Shown here in pieces: positions 1 to 12,074 of a stretch of DNA of 64,000 bases. The stretch's first letter is position 1; each line of letters opens with the position of its first letter. Both the position numbers and the translations under genes were made by a program. Below the pieces are notes generated by a model. That model was not told the origin of the DNA. It did not search any database and worked only from the letters and a program-made list of their open reading frames with translations. Source of the stretch: Macrocybe gigantea (lineage: Eukaryota; Basidiomycota; Agaricomycetes; Agaricales; Callistosporiaceae); assembly GCA_011319805.1 (NCBI GenBank), contig SJRY01000075.1, positions 186,001 to 250,000 of the forward strand, read 5' to 3'.

Positions 1-845
1 ACACTCCGTACAATAACCCCAAGGTCAACACCTTCGCTACCTCCCCGTTTTCGGCTGAAACTAAAACTCTGCATAGATTCTATTTGAATTCAATGCAGAG
101 AACATGAAACGAGCAAAGGAAATCATCGCGCGGTACCCCCCACAATATAAAAAAGCGGCAGTCATTCCTTTGCTGGATCTTGGTCAGAGGCAGAACGCTG
201 GGTGGACGAGCATCAGCGTCATGAACTATGTTGCCAAGCTCCTGGAGATGCCTCCCATGCGTGTCTACGAAGTGGCTACTTTCTACACCATGTTCAACAG
301 GCATGTCCTATGGCTGCATTTCGATGCTGCCCTTTTTCTCAATGTCACTTATAGGGAGCCCATTGGGAAACATTTTGTCCAGGTTTGCACGACTACTCCT
401 TGTATGTTGCGTGGCTCGACGGATATCCTTAACACGACCTTACAACATCTGGGAGGAATCAAGCCTGGGGAGACGACGAAAGATGGCAAATTCACAGTTA
501 TCGAAGTTGAATGCCAGGGCGCTTGCAGCAACGCACCCATGATGGTTATTGGGGATGATTTTTACGTGCGTCATTAATGTGAAGGGGAAGGGAAGGTTCT
601 CGCCCTGACTTTCTTCGCAGGAAGATTTGACACCCGAGACTACTAAGAAGATTTTGGACGCTTTTGCACGAGGAGAGAAGCCAAAAGCCGGCCCCCAGAG
701 TGGCCGCCACACAAGCGAAAACTCTGCCGGATTGACAGCGTTGACATCAGAAGTGCGTTCGCCCTGTAGGTCTGCTAAGCTCCTGGTTCTGATCATCATG
801 CAGCCCTATGGCCCAGGTGATTTTTGTCAGCCAGAGTTTAGATAA
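1..845 (+). CDS. NADH:ubiquinone oxidoreductase 24-kDa subunit (NDUFV2/NuoE type), 5'-partial
   Basis: Matrix-arm subunit of mitochondrial complex I that carries the binuclear [2Fe-2S] cluster N1a. The window opens inside the gene; residues reading TPYNNPK are visible at 3-23 and the mature core begins near [17 protein letters not shown] (104). Cluster cysteines are seen in [11 protein letters not shown] (C-x4-C, 385-414) and [12 protein letters not shown] (C-x3-C). The readable exons are about 104-300, 355-565, 621-752 and 804-845, ending [13 protein letters not shown]. Introns at 566-620 and 753-803 are GT-AG. The intron at 301-354 is GC-AG and 54 nt long, so it stays open in frame and could be mistaken for coding sequence. 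The junction just before 104 has no obvious GT donor, so the first boundary is unresolved. Family assignment is secure from the ferredoxin-like motif spacing and the conserved [19 protein letters not shown] block. Confidence 0.95.
301..354 (+). other. GC-AG intron in the complex I subunit gene
   Basis: Exon ends ...TTCAACAG, intron starts GCATGT and ends CTTATAG. Joining AG with GGAGCCC restores N-R-E-P, the conserved order in this family. Length 54 nt keeps the frame open, so a retained intron would add 18 residues not found in the family. Confidence 0.8.
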
Positions 846-962
846 CCTGTGCATAGATTGTGCAATGTGGATATATTCTCTTCAAGGATGCGGCCATGAA
901 CTACTCGTGATGCGTGATGTGATAAACCTGTCCAGACATGAACATGCACTTAATCCAATTCC

Positions 963-2997
963 TTAATCGTCTCCTTCGCCATCATCGAAGCCATGTCGTC
1001 CTTCACCACCTTCTGGCATCCTTTCGATGATATAACTGTACATTGTGGCATCAATGGAGTGAAATTTATCCAGGACGAAGACACATACTTGATTTCCTCT
1101 CTGAGATCCTGACAATAACGGTCTGCATATTAGGTTGGCTTCATCTATTCACAAGTGGGATGATTGGTCGTCACACCTATTGGTAAATCCCTTTCATCGG
1201 TACCTGTTGCGCAAGTTCACATCTGTTGACTGCTTAACAAGACAAGAAAAGCAAGTATACCGAATGGCATTTCTATTTCATCTGCTATTCCTTCAATTCC
1301 CATGAAAGTGAATGCAACAACCGTCACGATCGGAATGGTAGCCCAGCCTAGTTCGTTAACAAGGGTGAAAGGAAGAGCGAAGAGGTATAGCGTGACGCAT
1401 TGTTTCAGGTGGATTCCGTCTGCGTAAAAAAAAATCAGCTGAAAGGGGTGACTACATGAATCACTCGACGCACACGATACAGGGATTGGGGTATTTGCAA
1501 CTCTCTCCATGGCTGTCATTTGGTCAACCATGCTTTGGACCCTATACAGACAAATATGAAATATGTGTGGAACAATGCAGACGTGGGTTTACAGTTGATT
1601 CATGGCATTTGTTCCTGTTGAATTCAAGTATTCACAATTATTTCTTCCACGAGAGAAGACGGATCATTACCAGCAGGACCGACGGTCTCCAAGAAGCCCT
1701 CTCGTCGGAAATTGAAGAGGATCCAAGTGAGCTCATGGGCAATTCTACCGCGAGACCACATCAGTCACAAGAGATGTGGATAGAGATATTTTGATGCTAA
1801 CACAAGCGGAAGAGGCAGCGATGCTTCATCTGCGAAAGGATGATATTCGACGCTTCTGTGGGTTCCTGCCAGGAGAGGCGTTGATTGGCTAAGCTGTTGC
1901 TTGCTTCGTTTGACGCGGACTCGCTTAGTCGCATCAGGCTTTGTTGGCGTCGTGGTTCCGCTATGCGCTGTCGGGCTGTCTGTGGCTGCATACGAACTGA
2001 AATTTACGGTGTGCTGGGTATGATATCCTACTTCGTCATAACGAGCGAAGGACTGCGGCAGAACGCCCTGATAATCTGGCCAGTGGATTCCATCCTCCCC
2101 TCGTAGGTAATGCTTTACGGCATAGGCAAAGGATAAACATAACTGCAAGGCCTCGACCTTCCTGCTATGGAGTTGGTTCGCTGTAACGCTGGAAACCGGG
2201 GTCTTTCCGGTCGTGTGACCTGGTTGCTCTCCTGTCGGGGGCAGCGCAGTATTCACCCAGACCAGCCTAGCGAGATTCCGGATACTTGAGACAAGAGACG
2301 CAAACGATTTTCGGCCCTCCCAGTAACGGTCATAAGATGTGCTGCCAAAATGTCACGTCTCGAGCGGGGCAACACCGTTTGACTGGTCCGCCATACCTAT
2401 TCCTATGGTATTGGTGTCAATTAACGTCGTTGCGCTACTAGTTATGAAGAGCTTCTCACCGAAATACAAGGATGAGGCCGACCTGAGCACAGGCAGCAAT
2501 TGTTGAACATTCTCAAATATAGTCGAACTGGCATTTTTGCATACCACAACAGAGAGCAGGGGCACAATGCTGTTGGTTTTCAAGAGTTTATAACCTTTGG
2601 ATGACGCATACGCAGTTCCCGCGGCGAAGATTGAGCAGGTCAAAACTGGGCCAATAATTCGCATGATGATCTAATTTGCGGTCTTGTTATATGTAACCGC
2701 TAACGGTCGGGAGCATAGATGCAACACGCACGCTCCCTTTGATCCTGAATACGTCCGGTAGCCATGAATACTACCAAATATGAGCGGCCTCGTCCATTTG
2801 TAGAGTAGACGTATGCAGAAAATAAGCTTTTACCTTTCGCAGATGTTTTCTTTGAATCCTCGGGGGAGTCTGGTGGTTTGACCAGTCAGAAGCATCGATG
2901 GGATGGTGCGAAGGGATTGAACCTTTATAGTGGGAAGAATAGACGTTAACGAGCTCTTGACCGTTCCAGTCCCGGCCATGGTGGAAGAAGGAGGAAT
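963..2997 (-). CDS. Bestrophin-family anion channel (UPF0187/YneE type)
   Basis: Predicted multi-pass membrane chloride or anion channel. In order from the 5' side: an N-terminal segment readable from about 2997 with SWLPDVFRIKGS, then IIMRIIGPVLTCSIFAAG (2600-2670), LTNSIVPLLSVVV-like block, a 23-nt microexon giving VGLILVF (2460-2482), TSYDRYWEGRKSFASLV and NLARLVWVN (2260-2350), a long Ser/Thr-rich loop (1800-2200), ELTWILFNFRREGFLETVGPAG (1640-1745), MVDQMTAMERVANTPIPVSYGIHLKQC and IVTVVAFTFMGIEGIADEIEMPF (1245-1531), and the tail DRYCQDLREEINYIIERMPEGGEG ending at the stop at 963-965. Introns 1420-1473, 2483-2544 and 1036-1088 splice cleanly. Two spots are not settled: the exon holding the start codon, which I could not find, and the join near 1120-1165 where the conserved D-rich segment reads as DEAN in one frame and DRYC in another. 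Family call is strong. Confidence 0.85.
2460..2482 (-). other. 23-nt coding microexon of the bestrophin gene
   Basis: On the minus strand the 23 bases translate VGLILVF plus two bases of an Arg codon. They are flanked by an acceptor ending TGTGCTCAG and a donor starting GTGAGA. Skipping it would delete the second conserved hydrophobic block of the family. Confidence 0.75.
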
Positions 2998-3504
2998 CTA
3001 AGGTTTAGCGCCCGGGTGGGCAATTATTTCGTGATTGATCTTCTCACGACGAATATTTGTGTCTGCCCTGGCAATATCAACAAGGTTTTATTGCACCAAG
3101 ATAATCTCATTCGTCGTTTGCTAATTCGCGCTTGGGTTCGTGTCGGAAATTTACCTTTGCCGCAAAATGTTCCTACGTTACATCGGTGGCATTAGAAATG
3201 GTGCCCTTGTAATCATGCATGCTTAGGATACAAAGTTTGCTAGGTCGTCGGTCTTTCTTTGGGGATTTCAGCATGCAGATCAATACAATTTCCTCAGTTA
3301 CTACCCTCAATGTTTGCTTTGAGCAGCGAATGACCTTTTATGCTTGCCTTTGGGCTTCGATCTTTTTCACGTCTTCCCTCGGACATTCTGGGTCACGCAG
3401 CTCGCGTCGGCGATCACCTGACCGACGCGCTGCTCTGCAAACGACGACTACCCTTCCACACAACTCCTCACTGTATGCGCTTGAGATCTTTCATTTGACA
3501 GACT
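2998..3504. other. Divergent intergenic region
   Basis: About 500 nt between the bestrophin gene (minus) and the next plus-strand gene. It must hold the bestrophin first exon and both promoters. An open frame at 3219-3599 overlaps the start of the next gene in another frame and has no family resemblance. No repeat or RNA gene was recognised. Confidence 0.5.
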
Positions 3505-6500
3505 ATGTCTCCAAAAATATGGGTGACTCGCGTCAAAGCCTCCTTGGATGCATTGAAGGAAGATCTAGCTTCAAAGCAGCACGGGGCGAATGTCAATAAC
3601 GCAATCTTGGCGTTGAACTCGACGATTCCGCTGCTCGTATGTTCTTCATATCTGAAGTGACTTTCTTACAGCTGATGGTCTATGCAGGAAGGGCAGAATA
3701 TCACCTCGGATAGTCGGAAACAGATATCACAGGCACTGCGTGGATCGCTGACTTGCTGCTACGTTGCCGCTGTCTTTCCAGCCCTGGAAGTCTCCATGGC
3801 CTTATTTACTGGCATATATGAACACAAAGTGTTGTCCAATGCGACAGCCTCAAGGGATGTAGATAAACCCCCTGGATCAGTGTCCTGATTGCTCTACTTT
3901 CTGGAATTCTGGTATAGACGGCCCGCTCGGTTTTTCTTTTTTTTTTTTTTCAATGCATCTTACGTTTTTCGGTAGGATTTCTTGGAAGAGCACTCTACTG
4001 GTCTTCACTATCTTAGCCGATCTCTCAGCACAAACTAACTCGGTTTCTCGCAGACAGTCACAAAACCGCCGTCGCAAGAGTAGTCTATCCCAAGTTGCCG
4101 ACTATCTTCACATCGTGGAACATCACAGCTTCGGATGTTGAAAACACACCGAACTTGAGCTGCGCGGTAAATACCCATGCTGTATCTAATCCCTTGCCGT
4201 TCAATACGCCTGGCAGCTCTATCAACTTCTGTCAGAAACCGCAACAGGGCATGACGCTAATCAACGAACGCTAAGAGACTCTAAGACCTTTGGCGGGTAA
4301 GGATACTCATGTCAAACATGCGTGCTCCAAATCTGATCGAACACGTTAGGAAACAATTGGGCTTGCTCCTTCACGGTACCAAAGGTTCGTTAATCGTCAC
4401 CTCCTTTGAGGACGCTGCACATATAATACTGCTGAAAAGATTTCCTTTCTGCAGAGGCATTGTGGGAATTGTTTGCCAAATTGTTACCATCTGTCCAAGA
4501 GAAGAAGGGTCGCAAAAAGCGGACTGACTTCATCAAAGATGTCTTAGATTCTCGTCTATTCGCTTACTCTCAGGACATGGTGCAGATAGTGGAAACAATT
4601 TCGACCGCAGACTGGGAAGTCACGTTTCTCAAGCTCATCGGTATCATGGCCCGTGCAGACATTTCGTTGTACGTGCTTGTCTGGCGCGTCGTATTTTTCT
4701 GCGATTAAACGATCTACCAAGTCCCAACCTTTCGATGCTGTTAACTTCCGTATACACGGCACGAGCCGTGATTCCGTGGTTTATTCCTCCCTCCGTTTCT
4801 ATGTTGAAAAATCCAATATTTTTGTGAATATTGATGAGGTACGAAATTATCAGATTTTTTTTTTCGCCAACCTAATCTGCCGAATCGTAGGGTGATGGGA
4901 ACTTAGAGTCATTATTGGTTCCATTTTCCACCATAAAACGTGTCAAGTTCGCCGCATTCGGCAAGAACAAGATGATATTGGTCACCGTCTCATTGTCCGA
5001 TCCCCCAAAACTGGGTGACGATGTAATCGCGCGATCTAAGAATGGAGATCCGAGGGTCACATTCAGCTTGCATATCGAAAGTTCGGAACGACTCAGGGGC
5101 GCGATGCGCTTCCGCGGAATGGTAGGCTGCACCAGAACAATTACTGCATTGTTTCAATGTTTTCTCCCAGGATAACCCAGTGATGCTCTCCGAAGTGAAG
5201 GTATCCAAGGCCGAGACGTCGCTTAGCCTCGATTTCGAAGCGACTGAGAAAGTCGCACCGGCTTCGACACAGGTAAACTTCATGCCTATGGGCGTTGTGG
5301 AACTTACATACACTTATCTATAAAGGAAAAGGTCGAAAATATCTCGCGACGTTGGTCATATCATTTGATTGCTGACTACCTTTTCAAACTGACCATGACT
5401 CACCAGTCTGGAATTCTCACTCTAGGCCGAACCGTATGAATGAAGGTACTTCGCCATTATACCAGAGGAACTCAAAGATCCTGCCATCAACAGGGAATCG
5501 CTGGAAGAAAACATTTCTGAGATGAGCGACATAAGCGAAGACGTGATGGATAATCCGGTGCTAATGTCGCGGAAAGGGAAGGTTCCGAGACGTGTGGTGA
5601 TTTCTGATGATGATAGTGACAAAAGTGATTCTGATGTGCGTCGAACATCACCCCTTCTTCTCCCAGAAACCTTTCATTGCGATATTTTCTTAGGCCATCT
5701 TCACAACCACCAACTCAGCCAAACAGAGAGCGCTTACTTCGATGGCAGAACCACCCCGCCAGAATGATGGCAAACTCGCCACGGAATTGGTACTTAATCC
5801 CGCGACAGGCCTAGACGGTAACAATTTCTTCCCCAGGTTTTAGGCGTTAACTGTTTTCGTCTCCATCGCAGAGGGCGCCTGTCTAGTTGAATCTCGCCAT
5901 ATGCCCGAAGCACTTAAAGAGCTGGAACTTACTTCAAACACGGATGGAGCCACGGCTCCTGTTGCGCTTAACACGCTTATGAAGAGCACATTGCACAACG
6001 CTGGAGCCATTGAGAAACGACAATCGCCTTTGCCACCACGCCAGAAACGTGCTCTCGATAGCGAGAGTATTGGCAGGAGAGCAGCGAAACGCGTTTCTGA
6101 CATAGAAAGGCGAATCGAATCGAACACGAACTGTCCTAGACGCAATTTATCCAGTGTGAGGATTGGAAACAGAGATGAACGGATTGTCCGGAAAGCACCC
6201 AGCCTCGAGTCTACCAGAGTGAGAAAAAGGTGACATATTTCATAGTAGCAACGCCAGCGATGACTTATCAGGCATGTAGAAGGATGTCCTTCAGGCGAAA
6301 CAACTTCGAATCGTACCGCTGTCAAAACTCCCGCCTCGTAGGATGAAACGAAAATCTGAAGAATTTAAATTTATCGAAAGGCAGTGCACACCGGAACCCA
6401 ATGCATCGCTCAAAGATAGACCAGAAATTCACGCCAATGCAGAGCCGAGCACGATAGACGCAAAAAACATACCGGTCATAGGGTCGTTGCCCTTGCCTTC

Positions 6501-7541
6501 CGTGGCTGAGGCCATAGTGCCACGCTCACCCTCAGAACAAAAGGTGGAGAATCTTCTACGGAATCAGGCAAAGGTTGATGCATTGCTTTAACGCAGGCGC
6601 AGATCGAGACTGATGCATTCTTTACAGGCAAAGATGGCTCCTCGGAAAATAGACCAAGATGTGACGATGATTGATCTTACTGACGACTCCCCAAATTTCT
6701 CTCATGCAAAGCCGGCGACTATACTGATGGATGATGTAGACACGACCTCGAAAAATGCTTCGAAAATCAATGCTATTTGTGCCCCACACCTTGAAATCGT
6801 CCGACCTCCCTCCCCTGCATCAGCATTTGCATTGTGTAGAACTTTCAGTGGCGATGTGGCGGGACCTCGCATTCAGACTAGTGCACTTCAATGCCTTTTG
6901 TCTCTTCATATGACTGACGGTACAGTGTGTAATCATAGCTCCAGAAATTCAAATACGCCCGCGTCACGGATATAAATCTCCTGACATAGCTGTATCCCGC
7001 GAGCTGATGGAAACGACGGAAATAACTCCAAGGGTTGTAGAGGTAAGTCGTATTGTGTGTCCGGCCAGATCATGCTTTGACGGGCGGCTGGATGCAGGTT
7101 ATCGGCGAAATAACCAAGGTGCGCGCCAATCAAGTAATACAACATCATGTAGGAAGCTGAATGGGCAGTAGTTCGTAACCGATAAAGCTGCGAACCGGTT
7201 GAACGGTGTTAGGAAGGAGCTCCGTTCAGCCCAAACCAGCATACTGATCAGTACTGGTAATGACCTGCAGGATATACATTCTGAAAGGTTTGGCGATCCA
7301 TGTTCATGAGCAAAAGCTCTTTCTTGACTTGTTCTACAGTATTCACTACTTCAATGGCCTGGTAGACCTTGAGGAGGAATATGCTAATTGTCGTCGATGC
7401 GTCTTAGAAAGCCAGGACGATTGGCGGAGGGCTGGCAACGAACTTCTGAGTCATCTGAAGGGGGTCATTCAGGAGCACGGCCGTCGTAGTGTTTCCAAGG
7501 GGTTTCCCGCAACGCTTTGTGCTGGGCCTCAGTGGATGTGA
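3505..7541 (+). CDS. Large multi-exon protein resembling meiotic chromosome-axis core proteins (SYCP2/Red1 type), tentative
   Basis: Start ATG at 3505 (MSPKIWVTRVKASLDALKED). Reconstructed order: helical N-terminal part (3505-4672) with FGGKQLGLLLHGTKEALWEL, DFIKDVLDSRLFAYSQDM and WEVTFLKLIGIMARADIS; a beta-rich segment (about 4720-5130) with SLRFYVEKSNIFVNIDEGDG, LLVPFSTIKRVKF and KNKMILVTVSLS; a long polar, charged, Ser/Pro-rich middle (5500-7000, e.g. RRVVISDDDSDKSDSD); and a C-terminal coiled-coil-like stretch (7230-7541) with DLEEEYANCRRCVLESQDDW. This order (armadillo-like domain, PH-like domain with V-P then basic/hydrophobic strands, disordered linker, terminal coiled coil) matches the SYCP2/Red1/ASY3 axis-protein plan. 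No motif is diagnostic by eye, so the identity is an inference. At least ten introns; several internal joins are uncertain. Confidence 0.6.
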
Positions 7542-7900
7542 TTTTATAAGTCTAGTATAAGACGGAATGTGATGCACTGTCACAAACAGGTTACACTTGA
7601 AAATAAGGTCAGGGTTCGCCCTTTCTAATGTACCTCCAGCATTTTACACGACCATGGGTCACAGCTAGGAGTCCCTGTCAAGTTGCCAGCCGGCGATGCT
7701 GTAGTCCCTTCAATGCTAGTCTCAGAAGGATCGCTACTATTGCAGCTCTGTTGAATTGCGCTCCTGCGGAGTTCTTGGCCTCCAACCAAAAGCGGCTGAA
7801 AACCGTACAAAGTAAACACCGCCCACCATCCTGCTCCACACTATTCTGGTCTAGTTCAACTTCGTATCGCCACACTTTCCATAAATCCAGGAGTATAAGA

Positions 7901-10900
7901 ATGTCGTCTACCTCTGTCTCGGATCCCGAGAAGTATCGCCTTCCAACCAATGTCAAGCCTACCCATTACGATCTCGCGATCAAGACCGACTTGCAGAAAC
8001 TTGAATTCGAGGGGAATGTCAAAATCAGGTGGGTATGCACCCGACGGCAGATATGTGCTCCCGCTGACAGGTTGCTAGCCTTGACGTTATCGAAGAGACC
8101 TCTTCAATCACCTTAAATACGGCGGATTTGGAACTTGGCCAAGCGTACGTCTTTTCCACTGTCGGTCGTTGATCTTTCTTTTGATCACACTGACAACTCT
8201 TTCAGATCCGTGTATTCAGAATCCTTGAAGACGGAGCAATTCTCTTCCCAGTCCATCGATGCTACAGCGGAACGATTGACTATCAGCTTCCCCGCCGCGC
8301 TTCCGCCGTCGTCGAAGGCAGAATTGCGTATCGGATTTAAAGGTCAGCTCACGAACAGCATGACTGGTTACTACAAGTCTTCTTGGGAACACGAAGGCAA
8401 GACACGTTACTATGCTCTGACCCAGTTCGAAGTGAGTATATCGCTGGGCAACCATTATATCCAGCACTCAACCTCTTGTATCAAAGCCTACGGCTGCTCG
8501 GCGCGCGTTTCCGTGTTGGGATGAACCTCTCCTCAAGGCGCCCTTCACTGTCACCATGGTGTCTCGTGCAGACACGGTTAACCTCAGCAACATGCCCGCT
8601 CGGTCTGAGGCCGTGGTCGAACCGTCACAAGCTCCGAAGGTGGCGCAGCTATTTCCATCGCTGGCCAATTCCCAGGATAAATGGAAGATCACCGAATTCG
8701 AAACCACGCCACCTATGTCGTCTTACATCGTTGCTTATGCAAACGGGCAATTTGAGCATCTGGAGAGGACGATCACGCTGCCTCTGAGCAAGAAGACGCT
8801 GCCGCTGCGCATTTATGGCACGTATGCTTTTCGATACTAGCTCTCTGACGAACTGACGTCGAAAATAAGCCACATCGGATAATATTCATCAAGCCCAGTT
8901 TGCGCTCGACGTCAAGGCTAACGTCCTGCCACTGTACGAGAAGGTGTTTGATGTTGCATACCCGCTGCCAAAGCTCGACACCCTTGTCGTAAGTATCCAG
9001 AACCTGCGTACCTCACCTGCGTGACATTATCTCTTCTTTCAGGCCAGTGATTTCGACGCAGGTACGAGGCATTTTGAGGAATCGCATCGTTTTATGGTTG
9101 AACCATTCAACAGGTGCCATGGAGAATTGGGGATTAATCACTGGGCGGACAAGCGCGTTCTTGCTCGACCCTGCTCGTGCCGACTTGCAAGCCAAGAAAA
9201 ACGTCGCTGCCACGCAGAGCCACGAGGTTGCTCATATGTGGTATGCGCAGCTGCAGTTTCGAGAGTTGTATCCAAGCTGAAGCTCTTCCACGAGGTTTGG
9301 GAACATAACAACGATGGAGTGGTGGGACTATCTGTATCTGAACGAAGGTATTTACAATCGTCATATACCTTGACTAGTTTAACACGGTTGTGTTGTCTAG
9401 GGTTCGCAACATTGGTAACTAGTTCCATTTTCTACCTTTTGGACGCTCTGAACGCCATTTCTCCAGATGGGTGAAGTGATTATCGCAGGTACGACAGCGT
9501 CTTTCTCCTTGCAGCTGGCATCTGATCTATGCACGAATGGTAGACAAGAAAGTGCTCTTCCATTCTTCTGCATGTTTTGGCGACTAACGTGAAGCACACA
9601 TGTAGAGTCTTTCCGGAGTGGAAAGTAAACTCAGAGTTCATTACACATCATTTGAATAGGGCACTTGGCCTTGATGCAAAGCACTCTTCGCATCCCATTG
9701 AGGTTAACTGTCCGGACGCAAACCAGATCAACCAGGTATCGACATTCTCCAACTTTCGTCTAGCACATGATATCAATGACGCCTTGTTGGAAGATCTTCG
9801 ACAGCCTCTCATATTCCAAGGCTGCATCTGGTTATTTGCTTACTCCTTTACGCCCTGAACGTATGCTAACTAAATGAGGCAGTCTTACGGATGCTATCAA
9901 ACCACGTCGGAGAAGATCTCTTCCTCAAGGGCGTCTCCTTGTATTTGAAAAAACATCTGTACGCGAACAGTGTTACCAAGGACCTCTGGGAAGGCATCAG
10001 CGAGGCTACAGGTAATCAACTAATGGTTATGGATGACGTTGGATACTGACCGCATATCTATCATCAGGCCTTGACATCATCAGACTCATGGACAACTGGA
10101 TCACCAAGGTTTGCACGGTTTCTGTCAGATGATCGCCCTTGGCATTCACCACTTGTCGAGCAGATTGGTTTTCCTGTACTGACTGTGACGGAGACACCGG
10201 ATGGCATTCGTGTCAGACAAGACCGCTTTCTAGAGTCTGGACGTGCCGATCCGAAGGACAACGAGACTATATGGTATATTCGCCTTCTCATTAAAAACCG
10301 CCATGTACAAATGTCCTTTTTGTTAGGAATGTTCCGCTGAGTATCGCTACTGCAGATGAACGAGGCCAGCGCGTTCTCGACACCAAAACGGTTCTGGAAG
10401 AACGCGAAAAGACATTTAAATTGGATATCAACAGGCCGTTCAAACTCAATGCTGGAACTGTTGGTGTCTGTAAGTGCTTGTTTTCTTGATGATAGAGGGC
10501 ACATTGATTGACTTTCCCTCCAGATCGAGTCTTGTACACGCCTGAACGCCTTAGTAAGATCGCCGACGAAATTGTCAGGTCTGGGCAGAATGGCATTTTC
10601 ACGTTGGATGACCGCCTCGGCCTAGTGCATGACGCGATGGCGCTGTCCAAGGCAGGATTAGCGAAACTTAGCAGCGCTCTAACTCTTTTGGACGGTTTCC
10701 GACGCGAGGGTGAATGTAGGTCATCGTTCTGTTCTCTTATGGTGACAGCGGCTCTGGTTTCTGATCGCCTTCGAAGACTTGGTGTGGGCTGGTATTGCGG
10801 AGAGCCTTGGCGGGCTTGTTTCCACTTGGTGGGAAAGCCAGAAATTGGTGGACGAATTGAATGGATTCAGACGAGTGAGCTCTTGACTATCTTGTTCTAA

Positions 10901-11953
10901 CATGATAATCTGTGAACACCTCTCGGCAGGCTCTTTTCGTTCCATTAGTTGACAAGCTTGGTTACGAATACTCAGCCTCCGAGTCTACGGACACTTCCTT
11001 GCTGCGCACTTGCGCTATATCGCAAGCCGCCGTCGCGAAAGATGAAAAGTGCTGATCCTTTATTGTCACCGACCTTGCACACTGAATTCTCATCTCTAGG
11101 GTCGTCAAGGAATTGCAGAGCCGCTTCGCACACTTCATGAAGACGGGCGACGATTCAAAGATTCCAGCTGATTTGCAACGCGTGGCATTTTCAGTGGTAC
11201 GTACATGTTGACATTGATTGGAATAGGTACGAATGCTCAACCTCTCGTCTTAGGCCGTTCGCCATGGTGGAAGGGAAGAGTTTGAAGCTGTCAAACGCAT
11301 ACATGATAATCCGAGAACTCCAACGGCCCGAATTGCAGCTATGTATGCCAATTGTCTCGTAGCCTTCTCTATCGCTGACAGGAAACAGTCAAGCGATGGG
11401 TGCTGTACAGGATCCCGAGTTACTGAAGGAGACGTTTGATTTCATCAGCAAGAAATCCCGAGACCAGGATGTTGTTTACTTCTTCCGTGGCCTGGCTGTC
11501 AACTTCAAGGCGAGGAGACCACTGCTGCGGTATCTCAAGGACGAGTACAATGTCGTACGTATCGGCGTGCATCTCGATAATATCTGATATCTCATGCTGT
11601 GTTCGAAGTTGTACAAACGGTTTGAGGGCAACTTTATGTTGAAGTACCTGGTGGAGGTAAGTCCACCCCTTGGAAGATGGCCAGACTTGTTGTCCACATC
11701 ACGTTGTGCAGCTCTCTGTCAGCAACCTGTCGACGGAGCAGGACTATGCAGATGTGGTGGATTTCTTCAAGGCATGTGCCCGCTGGCGTATATGTGGTTC
11801 AGAAACTGACATGGCGATGTGCAGGACAAGGACACGTCGAAGTACAATTTGTCGTTGGCGCAGTCCCTGGACAGCATCAAGGCGAACGTTGCGTATATTG
11901 GGCGGTCTACGGAGGACATGGCAGCCTGGTTCGAGAGCAGGGCCAAGTTGTAG
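7901..11953 (+). CDS. M1-family zinc aminopeptidase (APE2/AAP1, puromycin-sensitive type)
   Basis: Removes N-terminal residues from peptides. From the ATG at 7901: MSSTSVSDPEKYRLPTNVKPTHYDL, the usual start of cytosolic fungal members. The exopeptidase motif GAMENWGLI lies at 9117-9143. The zinc site is split by introns: HEVAHMW (9222-9242), FGNITTMEWWDYLYLNEG and then FATLMGEVIIA, giving HExxH plus the distal NEG glutamate. The ERAP1-like C-terminal half is present (VGVYRVLYTPERLSKIADE, LFVPLVDKLGYEY, FMLKYLVELSVSNLSTEQD) and ends FESRAKL at 11951-11953. All GT-AG joins examined restore the frame; about 880 residues in all. An in-frame ATG at 7628 would add 91 Arg/Ser-rich residues. Family identity is certain; the start choice is not. 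Confidence 0.93.
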
Positions 11954-12074
11954 TTTGTTTATGCAATCTAGCGTATTTTACGTTCCACATTATCATCGTC
12001 CTCGTCGCGCGGCACAACGAGCTCGAACTGTATCATAATTGTTATCGAACGTCCTCTCTTCTTCGTCAGACACT

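Noticed and set aside
3219..3599. 126-codon open frame before the axis-protein candidate
   Set aside because: Overlaps the MSPKIW start in another frame, lacks family resemblance and low plausibility as protein.
10090..10175. Apparent stop inside the aminopeptidase after NWITK
   Set aside because: A GT-AG intron (GTTTGC...GAGCAG) joins NWITK to IGFPVL.
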